Positions 1 to 8,555 of a DNA stretch of 64,000 nt are shown one piece after another. Every line of letters starts with the position of its first letter. The stretch's first letter is position 1. The position numbers and the translations under genes were made by a program. The notes beneath the pieces are model-generated. The model searched no databases. It saw only the letters and a program-made list of their open reading frames with translations, and was not told the origin of the DNA. Origin of the DNA: Cytophagales bacterium (GTDB lineage: Bacteria > Bacteroidota > Bacteroidia > Cytophagales > 172606-1); assembly GCA_030446715.1 (NCBI GenBank), contig JAUJMU010000005.1, forward strand, positions 21,176 to 85,175, in the 5' to 3' direction.

Positions 1-125
1 TCACGGCCGTGGACAAAATACCCAACCAGCCCAACCGGAACACCATTGGCTTCCAACTGCAGCAGCAACTGGACAATTACCTGCAGAAGACAATTTCTCC
101 TCCGGCTCCGGAATCACAAAGCTGA
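1..125 (+). CDS. C-terminal end of an unrecognised protein (5' truncated by window)
   Basis: An open frame enters from the left edge (codons beginning at base 3) and ends with TGA at 123-125. The visible 40 residues are Gln- and Asn-rich with a run LQQQLDNYLQ and a Pro/Ser tail. Nothing here identifies a family. Only 36 bases separate its stop from the next ATG on the same strand, so it probably belongs to the same transcript as the unknown 216-aa protein and the patatin that follow. The upstream body of the gene would be needed to name it. Confidence 0.5.
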   Translation, partial: TAVDKIPNQPNRNTIGFQLQQQLDNYLQKTISPPAPESQS

Positions 126-161
126 AAAGTTTCAACGGCCAATCTGTTTACATCCGCCTCT

Positions 162-812
162 ATGGAATTTAACCCACAAAAAGACCCTATCACCATTGCG
201 GTACCTGCCTTCCGGTTGCGGCGGGGAGCCGAGGGCATGACGGACCGCTACAACGAGCCCTGTCTGATCTCCATTGCCATTGATGAGTGGGGAATTGCCC
301 AGCCTGAACCTGTACTGCACCTGAACTCAGTCTATTTTCCGAAGGTAAAGAAATGGACATGGGTCAACTTCGGCGGACACGGCCGGCTGATTTACGGCCC
401 CCGGAACCCGGGCAGCTTTGTTTCCTACTCGATTCTGTTCATGGAAAATGACCACGACATCCGCCGGCTGGGCCAGACAGTGGAAAGCATCATCAAATCA
501 CCGGAGGCACGGTCCATACTCGACACGTTTGCTACGGTGGTGAACCCCACCTACCAGGTAGCCGGCCTCGTGCTTACGCAACTGACGGCTTTGGTGGCGG
601 GCATCCTCCAGCGGAATCAGGATGACGAACTGGGACGGTTTGAAGGCACTTTTCTGCGGGATTTTCATCCGCCCTATAACGCCGGGGATCAGTTTACCCA
701 CGAGAATGATTTTATTACCTGTCCGGTAAAGGTGATTGCCCTGCCGGAAAGGGAGACTTCCGGGGAACTGCTGGCTGCCGCATTTTCCGGCAATCTGCCG
801 AAGCTGGTATAG
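162..812 (+). CDS. Hypothetical protein, 216 aa, upstream of a patatin phospholipase
   Basis: I do not recognise a named family. The N-terminal half reads like a beta-sheet domain with alternating hydrophobic residues. It is followed by YSILFMEND, a charged helical segment, and a long apolar stretch around residues 130-152 (VAGLVLTQLTALVAGIL) that could be a buried or membrane-touching helix. After that, RFEGTFLRDF reads like a returning beta strand. There is no signal peptide, so it is probably cytoplasmic. The ATG at 162 is the first start after the upstream stop. It lies between a partial unknown gene and a patatin-like lipase, all in one direction with short gaps, which suggests a common function; a partner or regulator of the lipase is only an inference. 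Confidence 0.7.
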   Translation: MEFNPQKDPITIAVPAFRLRRGAEGMTDRYNEPCLISIAIDEWGIAQPEPVLHLNSVYFPKVKKWTWVNFGGHGRLIYGPRNPGSFVSYSILFMENDHDIRRLGQTVESIIKSPEARSILDTFATVVNPTYQVAGLVLTQLTALVAGILQRNQDDELGRFEGTFLRDFHPPYNAGDQFTHENDFITCPVKVIALPERETSGELLAAAFSGNLPKLV

Positions 813-824
813 GCCTTCGGTGAT

Positions 825-853
825 TGTAAATTTTGAATGTTAAATGCTCAATG
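825..853. repeat. AT-rich intergenic repeat of the AAATTTTGAATGTTAAATGC type
   Basis: This short AT-rich stretch between the 216-aa gene and the patatin resembles stretches at 4290-4344, 45535-45568 and 50301-50396. All share words such as AATTTTGAAT and TAAATGCT. It appears to be one member of a dispersed intergenic repeat family and here has only one arm of the palindrome seen elsewhere. Confidence 0.35.
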
Positions 854-878
854 CCTGCCGGTTTGTTCCTGCTTGTCT

Positions 879-916
879 GGTTTACCCGCCGTAGCGTGGT
901 TTATCCGCCGTGGCGG
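879..916. repeat. Two tandem 19-bp units
   Basis: GGTTTACCCGCCGTAGCGT at 879-897 is followed directly by GGTTTATCCGCCGTGGCGG at 898-916, with 16 of 19 bases the same. It lies 35 bases ahead of the patatin ATG. It could be a dispersed intergenic repeat or a duplicated regulatory site; the sequence does not decide which. Confidence 0.5.
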
Positions 917-951
917 GCAGTTTCAACGGGTATTCATCCAATGCGTGATTC

Positions 952-1995
952 ATGTCAGACTTCAGAATTCTTTCCATTGACGGCGGCGGCACCCGGGGCA
1001 TTATTCCGGCTACCATCCTGCACTGCCTCGGCGAATCAACCGGCAAGCACCCGGTTGAACTGTTTGATCTGTTCGCCGGCACATCCACCGGGGCCATTCT
1101 CTGCGCCGGCATCAGCTACGGACTGCCCACCGACTGGATCAGGCAACTGTATCTCGAAAAGGCAAATGAGGTGTTCGACGATTCGTGGTGGGACAACCTG
1201 CGCGACGGATTCGGAAAACGGATCGGTGCTGATTACACCAACCGAAACCTCAGGAAGATTTTACAGAACCAGTTTGGTGATGCTACGCTGGGCGACATTG
1301 AGGAGAAAAACAGCGGAGGCAAAATACTGATGGTGGCTACTTTTCACCTGCACCCTCAGGAAGGAGGCAAGCCGGTAAACTTCCGCGCCAAAGTGTATAA
1401 TTCACATTTCCGCAAAGATAAGGATGTGAAGCTGGTGGATCTGCTGCTGCGGTCGTCGGCGGCTCCCACCTATTTCCCCATCTATCAGGAGCACATTGAT
1501 GGCGGGGTTGCCATCAATCACCCGGCCATGTCGGCGGTGGCCTTTGCCATCAACAACAATACCGATCCGGCCGGGGAGTTCTCTTATCCGGATGGCCGCT
1601 CCAAGGGGCTGCGCAAAGGGGTGGGTGAACTGAAAGTGCTGTCGCTGAGTACGGGCACCTCCAACCGCAATTATATCCCGCCCAAGACCATCGGCAGGGG
1701 CGACTGGGGCGAAATTCACTGGGTAAAGTACCTGCCCGACCTGCTGGCGGAAGCCAATGTGCAGGTATCAGAATATTACATCCGGCAGGTAATGCCCGAT
1801 AACCGGTACCTGCGGCTGGACCCGCATTTCGATGACCCATCGGCCCCGCCGCTCATCCGCAATAAAATAATTCACCTGGACGAGAAGCGTAAGGACATTC
1901 TGCTGGCCATGCAGGACTTTGCCCGTGACTTTTACTACAAGCACGAGAACGCCATCCTGAACTTTCTGGGAGAGGTTAAAAAAACGTCTGTGTAG
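952..1995 (+). CDS. Patatin-like phospholipase
   Basis: This is a patatin-family acyl hydrolase using a Ser-Asp dyad, expected to cleave fatty acyl chains from phospholipids. Visible motifs are the oxyanion-hole loop GGGTRG (residues 11-16), the nucleophile elbow GTSTG (43-47, Ser45) and the catalytic Asp in DGG (183-185). The N-terminus runs straight into the first strand (ILSIDGGG) with no signal peptide, so the enzyme is cytosolic. The length (347 aa) and the bare single-domain form resemble CBASS-type patatin effectors such as CapV, but no nucleotidyltransferase is visible next to it. It is the last gene of the left-edge cassette. The hydrolase assignment is firm; a role in defence, lipid turnover or signalling is not determined. 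Confidence 0.9.
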   Translation: MSDFRILSIDGGGTRGIIPATILHCLGESTGKHPVELFDLFAGTSTGAILCAGISYGLPTDWIRQLYLEKANEVFDDSWWDNLRDGFGKRIGADYTNRNLRKILQNQFGDATLGDIEEKNSGGKILMVATFHLHPQEGGKPVNFRAKVYNSHFRKDKDVKLVDLLLRSSAAPTYFPIYQEHIDGGVAINHPAMSAVAFAINNNTDPAGEFSYPDGRSKGLRKGVGELKVLSLSTGTSNRNYIPPKTIGRGDWGEIHWVKYLPDLLAEANVQVSEYYIRQVMPDNRYLRLDPHFDDPSAPPLIRNKIIHLDEKRKDILLAMQDFARDFYYKHENAILNFLGEVKKTSV

Positions 1996-2019
1996 CTGAC
2001 CAGCTTCCAACCATTGCGA

Positions 2020-2126
2020 CTAGTGCATGACCAACTTAGTTTTTAGAGAAAGACGGTCTTAAAACTTATTAGATTTGAATAGAAACGTTAGGTGTATCCC
2101 TAGAATTTAAATTGGTCATGCACTAG
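2020..2126. mobile_element. MITE-like element, 107 bp, with terminal inverted repeats
   Basis: The ends are a perfect 15-bp inverted repeat, CTAGTGCATGACCAA at 2020-2034 and its complement at 2112-2126. Similarity continues inward at reduced identity to about 26 bp. The outermost CTAG on both sides could be a duplicated target tetranucleotide, leaving TGCATGACCAA as the true terminus. The 77-bp interior is AT-rich with no reading frame. This form fits a non-autonomous miniature element mobilised by a DDE transposase encoded elsewhere. It lies between the patatin and the convergent isoaspartyl peptidase. Confidence 0.6.
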
Positions 2127-2170
2127 ATACCAAGAGAGCTGATCATTAACTGTACTGACAAGAAAGGTTA

Positions 2171-2250
2171 TGGCTGAATTGTTCTATGACCGTTTGGTCA
2201 ATTCAATCACCATACAACCATTCAGCCATATTCACTTTTGTCAATTCAGC
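2171..2250. repeat. Inverted repeats downstream of the isoaspartyl peptidase gene
   Basis: TGGCTGAAT (2171-2179) pairs perfectly with ATTCAGCCA (2220-2228), and a second copy, CAATTCAGC, follows at 2242-2250. Between them TGACC/GGTCA (2187-2200) forms a small inner stem. The site follows the stop of the minus-strand peptidase gene and could help end or stabilise its transcript. There is no clear T-tract, so I do not call a terminator. Confidence 0.3.
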
Positions 2251-2260
2251 TAACAGCGGA

Positions 2261-3304
2261 TTACTTATAGATCAGCACAGTGGGCTTACCATCGGCTTTG
2301 AGGTAGCCGCGGTACATGCCTTCCGAATTAAATGGCATGGCAACGTTGCCTTTGGCATCAAGAGCAATGACACCGCCTTCACCACCGCGTTGTACCAGCT
2401 TTTTCATCACTACTTCGTCGGCGGCTTGTTTAACGGAAATTCCTTTGTACTCCATCAGCGCCGAAATATCGTAGGCCACCACTGAGCGGATAAAGAATTC
2501 GCCGTGGCCCGTAGCCGATACAGCGCAGGTCTGGTTGTTGGCGTAAGTGCCGGCACCAATTACGGGAGCATCGCCGATGCGGCCCCAGCGTTTGTTGGTC
2601 ATGCCTCCGGTCGAGGTCCCGGCGGCGAGGTTTCCGTAAGCATCCAGCGCTACAGCGCCTACCGTGCCGAATTTGTTGCCTTCGGTGAAGATATTTTCAT
2701 CCAGGCTGCCTTTATCACCCGAATGGTCCAGCTGCACTTTTTCCTCCTCCTTGGCCTTATTCAATTGCCTGAAGCGGGTTTCGGTGTAGAAGTAAGACGG
2801 GTCCACAATCTCCAGACCCCGTTCGCGGGCAAATTGCTCGGCTCCCTTGCCGGCCAGCATGACGTGTTCGGAAGCCTCCATTATTGTCCGGGCCAGGGTA
2901 ATGGGGCTTTTGACCACGGTTACTCCGGCCACGGCTCCGGCTTTGAGGGTTTTGCCGTCCATTACCGAAGCGTCCAGTTCATTTTTGCCGTCGTTGGTAA
3001 ACACGGCTCCTTTGCCGGCATTGAACAGTGGTGATTCTTCCATGATGTGAATGGCAGCCTCCACGGCATCCATGCTGGTGCCGCCTTTCTTCAGAACGGC
3101 ATATCCGGCCTGAAGGGCCTGCTGCAGGGCTTCCTGATAGGCTTTTTCCTTTTCAGGCGTCATATTCTCGCGGGTAATGGTGCCTGCCCCGCCGTGTATC
3201 ACAAGGGTGATTTTGCTCATGTCTCCTTTTATGACCGGCTGCGCGTGCAGCGTTTCATTCGCGCAAAACAGCAGAACAAGGAAGCAAAGAAATATTTTAC
3301 GCAT
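2261..3304 (-). CDS. iaaA: Isoaspartyl peptidase / type 2 L-asparaginase, secreted
   Basis: This is an Ntn-hydrolase of the EcAIII/IaaA family that removes isoaspartyl residues from peptides and hydrolyses L-asparagine. The precursor is cut before a threonine, which becomes the N-terminal nucleophile; here that is Thr214 in FGTVGAV. The start of the mature enzyme (LVIHGGAGT), the FNAGKGAVF loop and the GTSTGG segment are all conserved. Residues 1-21 form a signal peptide ending in HAQ, so the protein is periplasmic. At 347 aa it has the usual length. It converges with the patatin gene, and its upstream end lies 37 bases beyond the terminator of the atp genes. Confidence 0.93.
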   Translation of the reverse strand: MRKIFLCFLVLLFCANETLHAQPVIKGDMSKITLVIHGGAGTITRENMTPEKEKAYQEALQQALQAGYAVLKKGGTSMDAVEAAIHIMEESPLFNAGKGAVFTNDGKNELDASVMDGKTLKAGAVAGVTVVKSPITLARTIMEASEHVMLAGKGAEQFARERGLEIVDPSYFYTETRFRQLNKAKEEEKVQLDHSGDKGSLDENIFTEGNKFGTVGAVALDAYGNLAAGTSTGGMTNKRWGRIGDAPVIGAGTYANNQTCAVSATGHGEFFIRSVVAYDISALMEYKGISVKQAADEVVMKKLVQRGGEGGVIALDAKGNVAMPFNSEGMYRGYLKADGKPTVLIYK

Positions 3305-3341
3305 AGCATAGTAACTTGAAGTAAGAAGTCAATATAATAAT

Positions 3342-3364
3342 AAAGCCCGTCTTGAACGGGCTTT
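3342..3364 (-). terminator. Rho-independent terminator of the atp operon
   Basis: AAAGCCCG (3342-3349) and CGGGCTTT (3357-3364) form an 8-bp GC-rich stem with a 7-base loop. On the minus strand the stem is followed by a T-rich tail (TATTATTAT). It lies 20 bases after the atpG stop. Confidence 0.8.
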
Positions 3365-3384
3365 ATGACTTGTTTTATCCGTGT

Positions 3385-4269
3385 TTAACTGCTTGCAAGG
3401 GCTTCGGCACCGCCCACAATCTCAAGGATCTCCTTGGTGATGGCTGCCTGACGGCTCCGGTTGTATTGCAGACGCAGTTCTTTGAGCAGGTCTTTGGCAT
3501 TTTCGGTTGCTTTATCCATGGCGCTCATCCGGGCACCGTGCTCAGACGCATTTGATTCGAGCAGCGCCCGGTAAAACTGCACTTTCAGCGATTTGGGCAC
3601 CAGTTCCTGAAAGATTTCTTCCTGAGACGGTTCAAAAATGTAATCGATTTTGTTTGCGTTCTGCTGCTGAACCGGCGCGGCAACGATGGGCAGAAACTGC
3701 TCCCGCTGCATCACCTGGGTAACTACGTTCCTGAATTCATTGTAGACCAGGTCTACGCGGTCGTAGGTGCCGTTCAGGAAAGCACTCATTGCATACTCCG
3801 AGGCAGCACGGGCATTGGCAAAACTAAGCCCGCTGAATAAACCAGTGTATTCACCATAAATCTTATAACGACGCCGGGTCAGCGCATCCATCCCTTTCTT
3901 ACCGATCGGCATGACCGTCACATTGCCGGCAGCGGCCTGAGCAGCGTATTTTTCGGCAATCAGATTCACTACACCTTTGACAATATTGGCATTGAACGCC
4001 CCGGCCAGTCCGCGGTCAGAAGTAATGGCGACAATCAAAACTCTTTCCGGGGCTCTTTCCTGTGCATACGGATTGGCTACATTGTCTTCCACGGCAGCCG
4101 ACAGATTGTTCAGGATACCCGTCAGGCGCTGCGCATACGGCCGCATCTGAATAATGGCATCCTGAGCCCGTCGCAGTTTGGCCGCCGACACCATTTTCAT
4201 GGCTTTGGTGATCTGCTGCGTGGAATTAATGGATTGAATCCGGTTTCTTACTTCTTTTAAACTGGGCAT
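3385..4269 (-). CDS. atpG: F1Fo-ATP synthase gamma subunit
   Basis: This is the central rotor shaft of F1, turning inside the alpha3beta3 ring and coupling it to the c-ring. The N-terminal helix with QITKAMKMVSAAKLRRAQ (near residues 18-36) and the C-terminal helix with NAKDLLKELRLQYNRSRQAAIT are the conserved coiled-coil ends; the SDRGLAGAFN segment is also diagnostic. At 294 aa it has normal length. It is the last gene of the operon, after atpA, and is separated from it by an 82-base gap holding a long inverted repeat. No atpD (beta) or atpC (epsilon) follows, so those subunits must be encoded elsewhere. Confidence 0.97.
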   Translation of the reverse strand: MPSLKEVRNRIQSINSTQQITKAMKMVSAAKLRRAQDAIIQMRPYAQRLTGILNNLSAAVEDNVANPYAQERAPERVLIVAITSDRGLAGAFNANIVKGVVNLIAEKYAAQAAAGNVTVMPIGKKGMDALTRRRYKIYGEYTGLFSGLSFANARAASEYAMSAFLNGTYDRVDLVYNEFRNVVTQVMQREQFLPIVAAPVQQQNANKIDYIFEPSQEEIFQELVPKSLKVQFYRALLESNASEHGARMSAMDKATENAKDLLKELRLQYNRSRQAAITKEILEIVGGAEALASS

Positions 4270-4289
4270 TTGTGCGGTGCTGAATAGTC

Positions 4290-4344
4290 AATGCTAAATG
4301 CTGAATGAGGCAATACCTCCATTTAACATTCAGCATTTAGCATT
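4290..4344. repeat. 18-bp perfect inverted repeat between atpA and atpG
   Basis: AATGCTAAATGCTGAATG (4290-4307) and CATTCAGCATTTAGCATT (4327-4344) are exact complements around a 19-base loop that itself contains GAGG/CCTC. The transcript would fold into a long AU-rich hairpin between the atpA stop and the atpG start. There is no T-tract, so it is not a typical terminator. It belongs to the same word family as the repeats at 825-853 and 50301-50396. Confidence 0.75.
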
Positions 4345-4351
4345 TTACAAT

Positions 4352-5932
4352 TTATTTAGACATTCCTCTGGCTACTTCCTGAGCTACTTTCTTCAGTACA
4401 CCCGCTACACCATCATCCAACTTACCAGACCGTATAGAAGCAAGGGTATCTTTATGGCTGGCCGCCAGCGTAGCAGCATACTGTTTTTCAAAGTCTCTCA
4501 CTCTTTCAACCGGCACAGTGTCCAGCAGTCCGGTGGTAGTTGCGTAAATAACGGCTACCTGCTGCTCTACTGAAACCGGTGAGAATTGCGGCTGCTTCAG
4601 AATTTCGGTGTTGCGGCGACCCCGCTCAATGGTCAGTTTGGTAGCGGCATCCAAGTCGGAACCAAACTTCGAAAACGCCTCCAGTTCGCGGTATTGTGCC
4701 TGGTCCAGCTTGAGGGTACCAGCTACGCGCTTCATGGATTTGATCTGTGCACTACCCCCTACCCGGGAAACCGAGATACCTACGTTGATGGCCGGACGCA
4801 CACCCGCGTTGAACAGGTTGGTTTCAAGGAAGATCTGTCCGTCGGTAATGGAGATCACATTGGTCGGAATGTAAGCCGATACGTCACCCGCCTGCGTTTC
4901 AATGATGGGCAGGGCAGTCAGTGAACCGCCACCTTTCACGCGGCCTCTCAGAGACTCGGGCAGGTCGTTCATCTGACGGGCAATTGTATCAGAAGTTGTA
5001 ATCCGGGCAGCCCGTTCGAGCAGGCGGCTGTGCAGGTAGAATACGTCACCCGGGTATGCCTCCCGTCCCGGAGGACGACGCAGCAGCAGGGATACTTCGC
5101 GGTAAGCTACGGCTTGCTTTGACAAGTCATCAAAGATTACCAGCGCCGGCCGGCCGGTGTCGCGGAAGTATTCACCGATGGCGGCACCCGTAAACGGAGC
5201 GTAGAACTGCATTGGCGCCGGATCGGCGGCAGGGGCAGCTACTACAATGGTGTACGGCATGGCACCGGCTTTGGTAAGGGCAATTACCACCTGCGCAATG
5301 GTACTGGCCTTCTGTCCGCAGGCTACGTAGATGCAGATTACCGGCTCGCCTCTTTCGTAAAATTCCTTCTGGTTGATGATCGTGTCAATAGCCACCGCGG
5401 TTTTACCCGTCTGCCGGTCACCGATGATCAGTTCCCGCTGTCCGCGGCCGATGGGAATCATCGCGTCAATGGCTTTGATGCCGGTCTGCAGGGGCTCATT
5501 TACCGGCTGGCGGTAGATAACACCGGGCGCTTTGCGCTCAATCGGCATTTCAAACAATTCACCCGACAGGGCAGGACCGCCGTCAATCGGCTCAGCAAGG
5601 GTGTTGACTACGCGTCCTAAAAGGCTTTCCCCTACCTTGATGGAGGCAATTCTATTGGTGCGGCGTACAGTGTCACCTTCGCGGATACCGCTGTAATCAC
5701 CGAGACAAACCACCCCGACGTTATCTTCTTCCAGATTCAGCACCAGACCATTCAGGCCATTGGCAAATTCTACCAGCTCACCGGACTGGGCACGGGAAAG
5801 GCCGTAGATACGGGCCACACCGTCGCCCACCTGGAGCACTGTTCCCACTTCTTCCAGTTCAGCTTCCGTTTTGGAATTGGAGAGCTGAGCCCTCAGTATT
5901 GCTGATACCTCATCAGGTCTTACAGAAACCAT
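4352..5932 (-). CDS. atpA: F1Fo-ATP synthase alpha subunit
   Basis: The non-catalytic nucleotide-binding subunit of F1. It has the N-terminal beta-barrel, the P-loop GDRQTGKT (about residues 171-178), the arginine-finger region SVSRVGG and the C-terminal helical domain. I start at the ATG at 5932, giving 526 aa. A GTG 12 codons upstream is in frame, but the family starts next to the conserved [10 protein letters not shown] segment. Its start is 57 bases after the atpH stop, and its stop is followed by the intercistronic hairpin before atpG. Confidence 0.97.
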   Translation of the reverse strand: MVSVRPDEVSAILRAQLSNSKTEAELEEVGTVLQVGDGVARIYGLSRAQSGELVEFANGLNGLVLNLEEDNVGVVCLGDYSGIREGDTVRRTNRIASIKVGESLLGRVVNTLAEPIDGGPALSGELFEMPIERKAPGVIYRQPVNEPLQTGIKAIDAMIPIGRGQRELIIGDRQTGKTAVAIDTIINQKEFYERGEPVICIYVACGQKASTIAQVVIALTKAGAMPYTIVVAAPAADPAPMQFYAPFTGAAIGEYFRDTGRPALVIFDDLSKQAVAYREVSLLLRRPPGREAYPGDVFYLHSRLLERAARITTSDTIARQMNDLPESLRGRVKGGGSLTALPIIETQAGDVSAYIPTNVISITDGQIFLETNLFNAGVRPAINVGISVSRVGGSAQIKSMKRVAGTLKLDQAQYRELEAFSKFGSDLDAATKLTIERGRRNTEILKQPQFSPVSVEQQVAVIYATTTGLLDTVPVERVRDFEKQYAATLAASHKDTLASIRSGKLDDGVAGVLKKVAQEVARGMSK

Positions 5933-5989
5933 ATTATAGTTATTTATTTGATGCACAGTGCCATGCACCGCGCTTATTGATCTGAAAAA

Positions 5990-6529
5990 TTACGATTTTA
6001 CAAACTGATACTTTAACCGCTGCAATTTGGTCCTCACCGACTGGTCGATCTGAGTGTCTCCAATCTGCAGCACAAAACCTCCGATCAGCGCCGGCTCCAC
6101 TTTCTCCGTCAGTTCAATCTGCTTATTGGAAATCTGGTTGGCTACCCGGAGAAATTCCTGCCGCTCGGAGTCAATCAGCGGGATGGTGGTGGTTATTTCA
6201 GCCACCTGAATCTGCTTGTGCAGGTTGTACTGCCCGTGAAACTCCCGCGCAATGTCAGGCAGCAGTTCTTCGCGGTTTTTACTGGTAATGATCCTGATGA
6301 TGGTAAAAGAGATGGGATGGACCCGGTTCTCAAAAATCTGACTCAGCACCGCAAATTTTCTGACGTGAGGCACAACCGGACTTTGCAGCATCAGCTCCAG
6401 CGCCCGGTTTTCCGCTACCACCTGAGCAAACATCTGCATATCATTATGTACTTCTTCGAGAACCCCCCGTTCGAGGGATAGTTCCATGAGGGCTTTGGCG
6501 TACCGGGAAGATGCTCTGCTTTCGGACAT
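5990..6529 (-). CDS. atpH: F1Fo-ATP synthase delta subunit
   Basis: The peripheral-stalk subunit that joins the b subunits to the top of F1 (OSCP homologue). The N-terminal helical bundle begins with SRYAKALMELS. The C-terminal segment has the family pattern EPALIGGFVLQIGDTQIDQSV with the conserved GG. At 179 aa it has normal length. It follows atpF by 7 bases and is clearly in the same transcript. Confidence 0.95.
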   Translation of the reverse strand: MSESRASSRYAKALMELSLERGVLEEVHNDMQMFAQVVAENRALELMLQSPVVPHVRKFAVLSQIFENRVHPISFTIIRIITSKNREELLPDIAREFHGQYNLHKQIQVAEITTTIPLIDSERQEFLRVANQISNKQIELTEKVEPALIGGFVLQIGDTQIDQSVRTKLQRLKYQFVKS

Positions 6530-6536
6530 GGATAGG

Positions 6537-7031
6537 TTAGCTCAGGTGAATATCTTTGATCAGCTGATCTACCAGCTGGCGCTGCTGCGGCTCATCTTTC
6601 AATTGCCGGCGAAGTACTTTCTCGGCCACATCTACTGACAGCACCGCAATCTGGCGGCGGATATCGTCAACGGCAGCCTGCCGCTCAGCCAGTATGGCCG
6701 CCCGGGCACTTTCCACAATACGGTTGCTTTCGGCTGCTGCCTTGTTTTTAGCCTCCTCCACAATGGTATCAGCAGTCTGCTGAGCTTTTCTCATCATGGC
6801 GTCGCGTTCGGCACGGGCCTCATCCAGCAGGCGCTCATTGTCAGACCGCAGCTTCGCCATTTCCCGGCGGGCCAGTTCGGCCGACTTCAGCGCATTTTCG
6901 ATGGTTTCTTCCCGTTCGCGCAGTGAGCTCATGATCGGCTTCCACGCAAACCTGCCCAGCAGAAGCAGCAGACACAGAAAGGTTACGGTTTGCCAGAAAA
7001 GAAGACCAAGTTCAGGGGTGATCAGATTCAT
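6537..7031 (-). CDS. atpF: F1Fo-ATP synthase b subunit
   Basis: The peripheral-stalk subunit. A single membrane helix near the N-terminus (about residues 9-27, LLFWQTVTFLCLLLLLGRF) is followed by a long charged coiled coil rich in Ala, Arg and Glu, as expected for the dimeric stator. The 164-aa length is normal. It is 125 bases downstream of atpE, the largest gap among these first genes; that gap contains a strong hairpin at 7121-7153. Confidence 0.95.
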   Translation of the reverse strand: MNLITPELGLLFWQTVTFLCLLLLLGRFAWKPIMSSLREREETIENALKSAELARREMAKLRSDNERLLDEARAERDAMMRKAQQTADTIVEEAKNKAAAESNRIVESARAAILAERQAAVDDIRRQIAVLSVDVAEKVLRRQLKDEPQQRQLVDQLIKDIHLS

Positions 7032-7120
7032 ATTTCTTTCAGCCTCTTGAATGAGACTTTAAATGGTTATTGGAAAAGTTTATTGTGCTTTCTGTTCACT
7101 TGAAGGTACTTCATTCAGTA

Positions 7121-7153
7121 ATCTGCCGGCAAGCCTAATGCTTACCGGCAGAT
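7121..7153 (-). promoter_or_regulatory. Intercistronic hairpin between atpE and atpF
   Basis: ATCTGCCGGCAAGC (7121-7134) and GCTTACCGGCAGAT (7140-7153) pair at 13 of 14 positions around a 5-base loop. In the minus-strand transcript it starts 3 bases after the atpE stop and about 90 bases before atpF. There is no U-tract, so it looks more like an mRNA-stabilising or processing hairpin than a terminator. A position directly behind the c-subunit gene fits the need for many c copies per complex. Confidence 0.65.
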
Positions 7154-7156
7154 CCT

Positions 7157-7444
<288 letters not shown>

Positions 7445-7471
7445 TTATTAAAAGTGAAACAGAAATTCAGA

Positions 7472-8545
7472 TTAATGATGATCCGGGTGAACCGAATCGT
7501 GCTCAATACCCAGATCGCCGTGGTGCTCATGCTCCTCTACGGCACTGCCGATGTAGAGGGCCGAAAGCATCGTAAACACGTACGCCTGCAGAATGGCAAC
7601 CAGCAATTCCAGAATATTCATAAACAGGGCAAAGGCTACAATCACAGGCCCTACTGCGATGCTTTTGGCAATAAATATCAGAGAAAACAAGCTCAGGATA
7701 ATGATGTGACCCGCCGTGATGTTGGCAAACAATCGCACCATCAGCGAGAATGGCTTGGTGATGATGCCGATCAGTTCAACCGGGATCATGATAGGCAACA
7801 GCCACACAGGTACACCAGGTGTAGCAAAAATATGCTGCCAGTAGTATTTGTTGGAGCTGAACAGCACAATCAACAGCGTAATCAGCGCCAGCACCAGCGT
7901 AACGGCAATGTTTCCGGTCAGGTTGGCCCCGCCGGGCATCAGACCCAGCAGGTTATTGAACCAGATAAAGAAGAATACCGTCAGCAGGTAGGGCATGTAC
8001 CGCTGGTACTTGGAACCAATATTGGGCTTGGCAATGTCGTCGCGCACAAACAGGATAATCGGCTCGAAGAAAGACTGTAAGCCTCTCGGTGCCCGGCCAT
8101 TGTTCTTTTTGTAAGCACCGGCAACGCTGAAGAAGATGATAATAAGCAGGAGGGCACTCAGAAAAAGGGAGGCTACATTCCGCGTAATGGAAAAATCATA
8201 AAATTTAGCACCGGAAAGGGAAACAATATGATCATGTTCATCCAGCCGGTAGTCGCCGTAGGTCTGGGTTTCATTGTGGAATCTGGAGGAGGAGAACACG
8301 TCTAAACCTCGTTCCGGGGAATACAGAATGACCGGCAGCGGCAGGGTAAGGTGGGTATGCCCGATGGTGGCGAAGTGCCATTCGTGGGAGTCGCCCACGT
8401 GGTGCAAAATCATATCACCGGCTTTAAATTCGCCCTCCTGATACTCGGCAGTCGGGTTCTCGTCAGCGAAAGACTTGAGGGGGATAAGTGCTAAAAGTAA
8501 GAAAAATAGAAGATTTTTTATTTTACTACTGTGTCCTGCGTCCAT
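7472..8545 (-). CDS. atpB: F1Fo-ATP synthase a subunit
   Basis: The stator channel subunit, which passes protons to the c-ring. I use the ATG at 8545 (357 aa), since upstream candidates would overlap the preceding gene. This start gives a signal-peptide-like N-terminus (NLLFFLLLALIPLKSFA) and a His-rich periplasmic region, as is usual for Bacteroidota AtpB. The essential arginine lies in SLMVRLFANITAGH. The C-terminus is His/Glu-rich. It starts 10 bases after the small membrane gene and 39 bases ahead of atpE. Confidence 0.95.
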   Translation of the reverse strand: MDAGHSSKIKNLLFFLLLALIPLKSFADENPTAEYQEGEFKAGDMILHHVGDSHEWHFATIGHTHLTLPLPVILYSPERGLDVFSSSRFHNETQTYGDYRLDEHDHIVSLSGAKFYDFSITRNVASLFLSALLLIIIFFSVAGAYKKNNGRAPRGLQSFFEPIILFVRDDIAKPNIGSKYQRYMPYLLTVFFFIWFNNLLGLMPGGANLTGNIAVTLVLALITLLIVLFSSNKYYWQHIFATPGVPVWLLPIMIPVELIGIITKPFSLMVRLFANITAGHIIILSLFSLIFIAKSIAVGPVIVAFALFMNILELLVAILQAYVFTMLSALYIGSAVEEHEHHGDLGIEHDSVHPDHH

Positions 8546-8555
8546 ATCGTTCTCT

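Noticed and set aside
952-1995. A complete CBASS system around the patatin
   Set aside because: No CD-NTase, HORMA/TRIP13 or Cap2/Cap3 genes are visible within the window; the sequence left of base 1 is not available.
7121-7153. Rho-independent terminator after atpE
   Set aside because: No T-tract follows on the coding strand, and atpF, H, A and G have no other promoter of the standard type that I can see.
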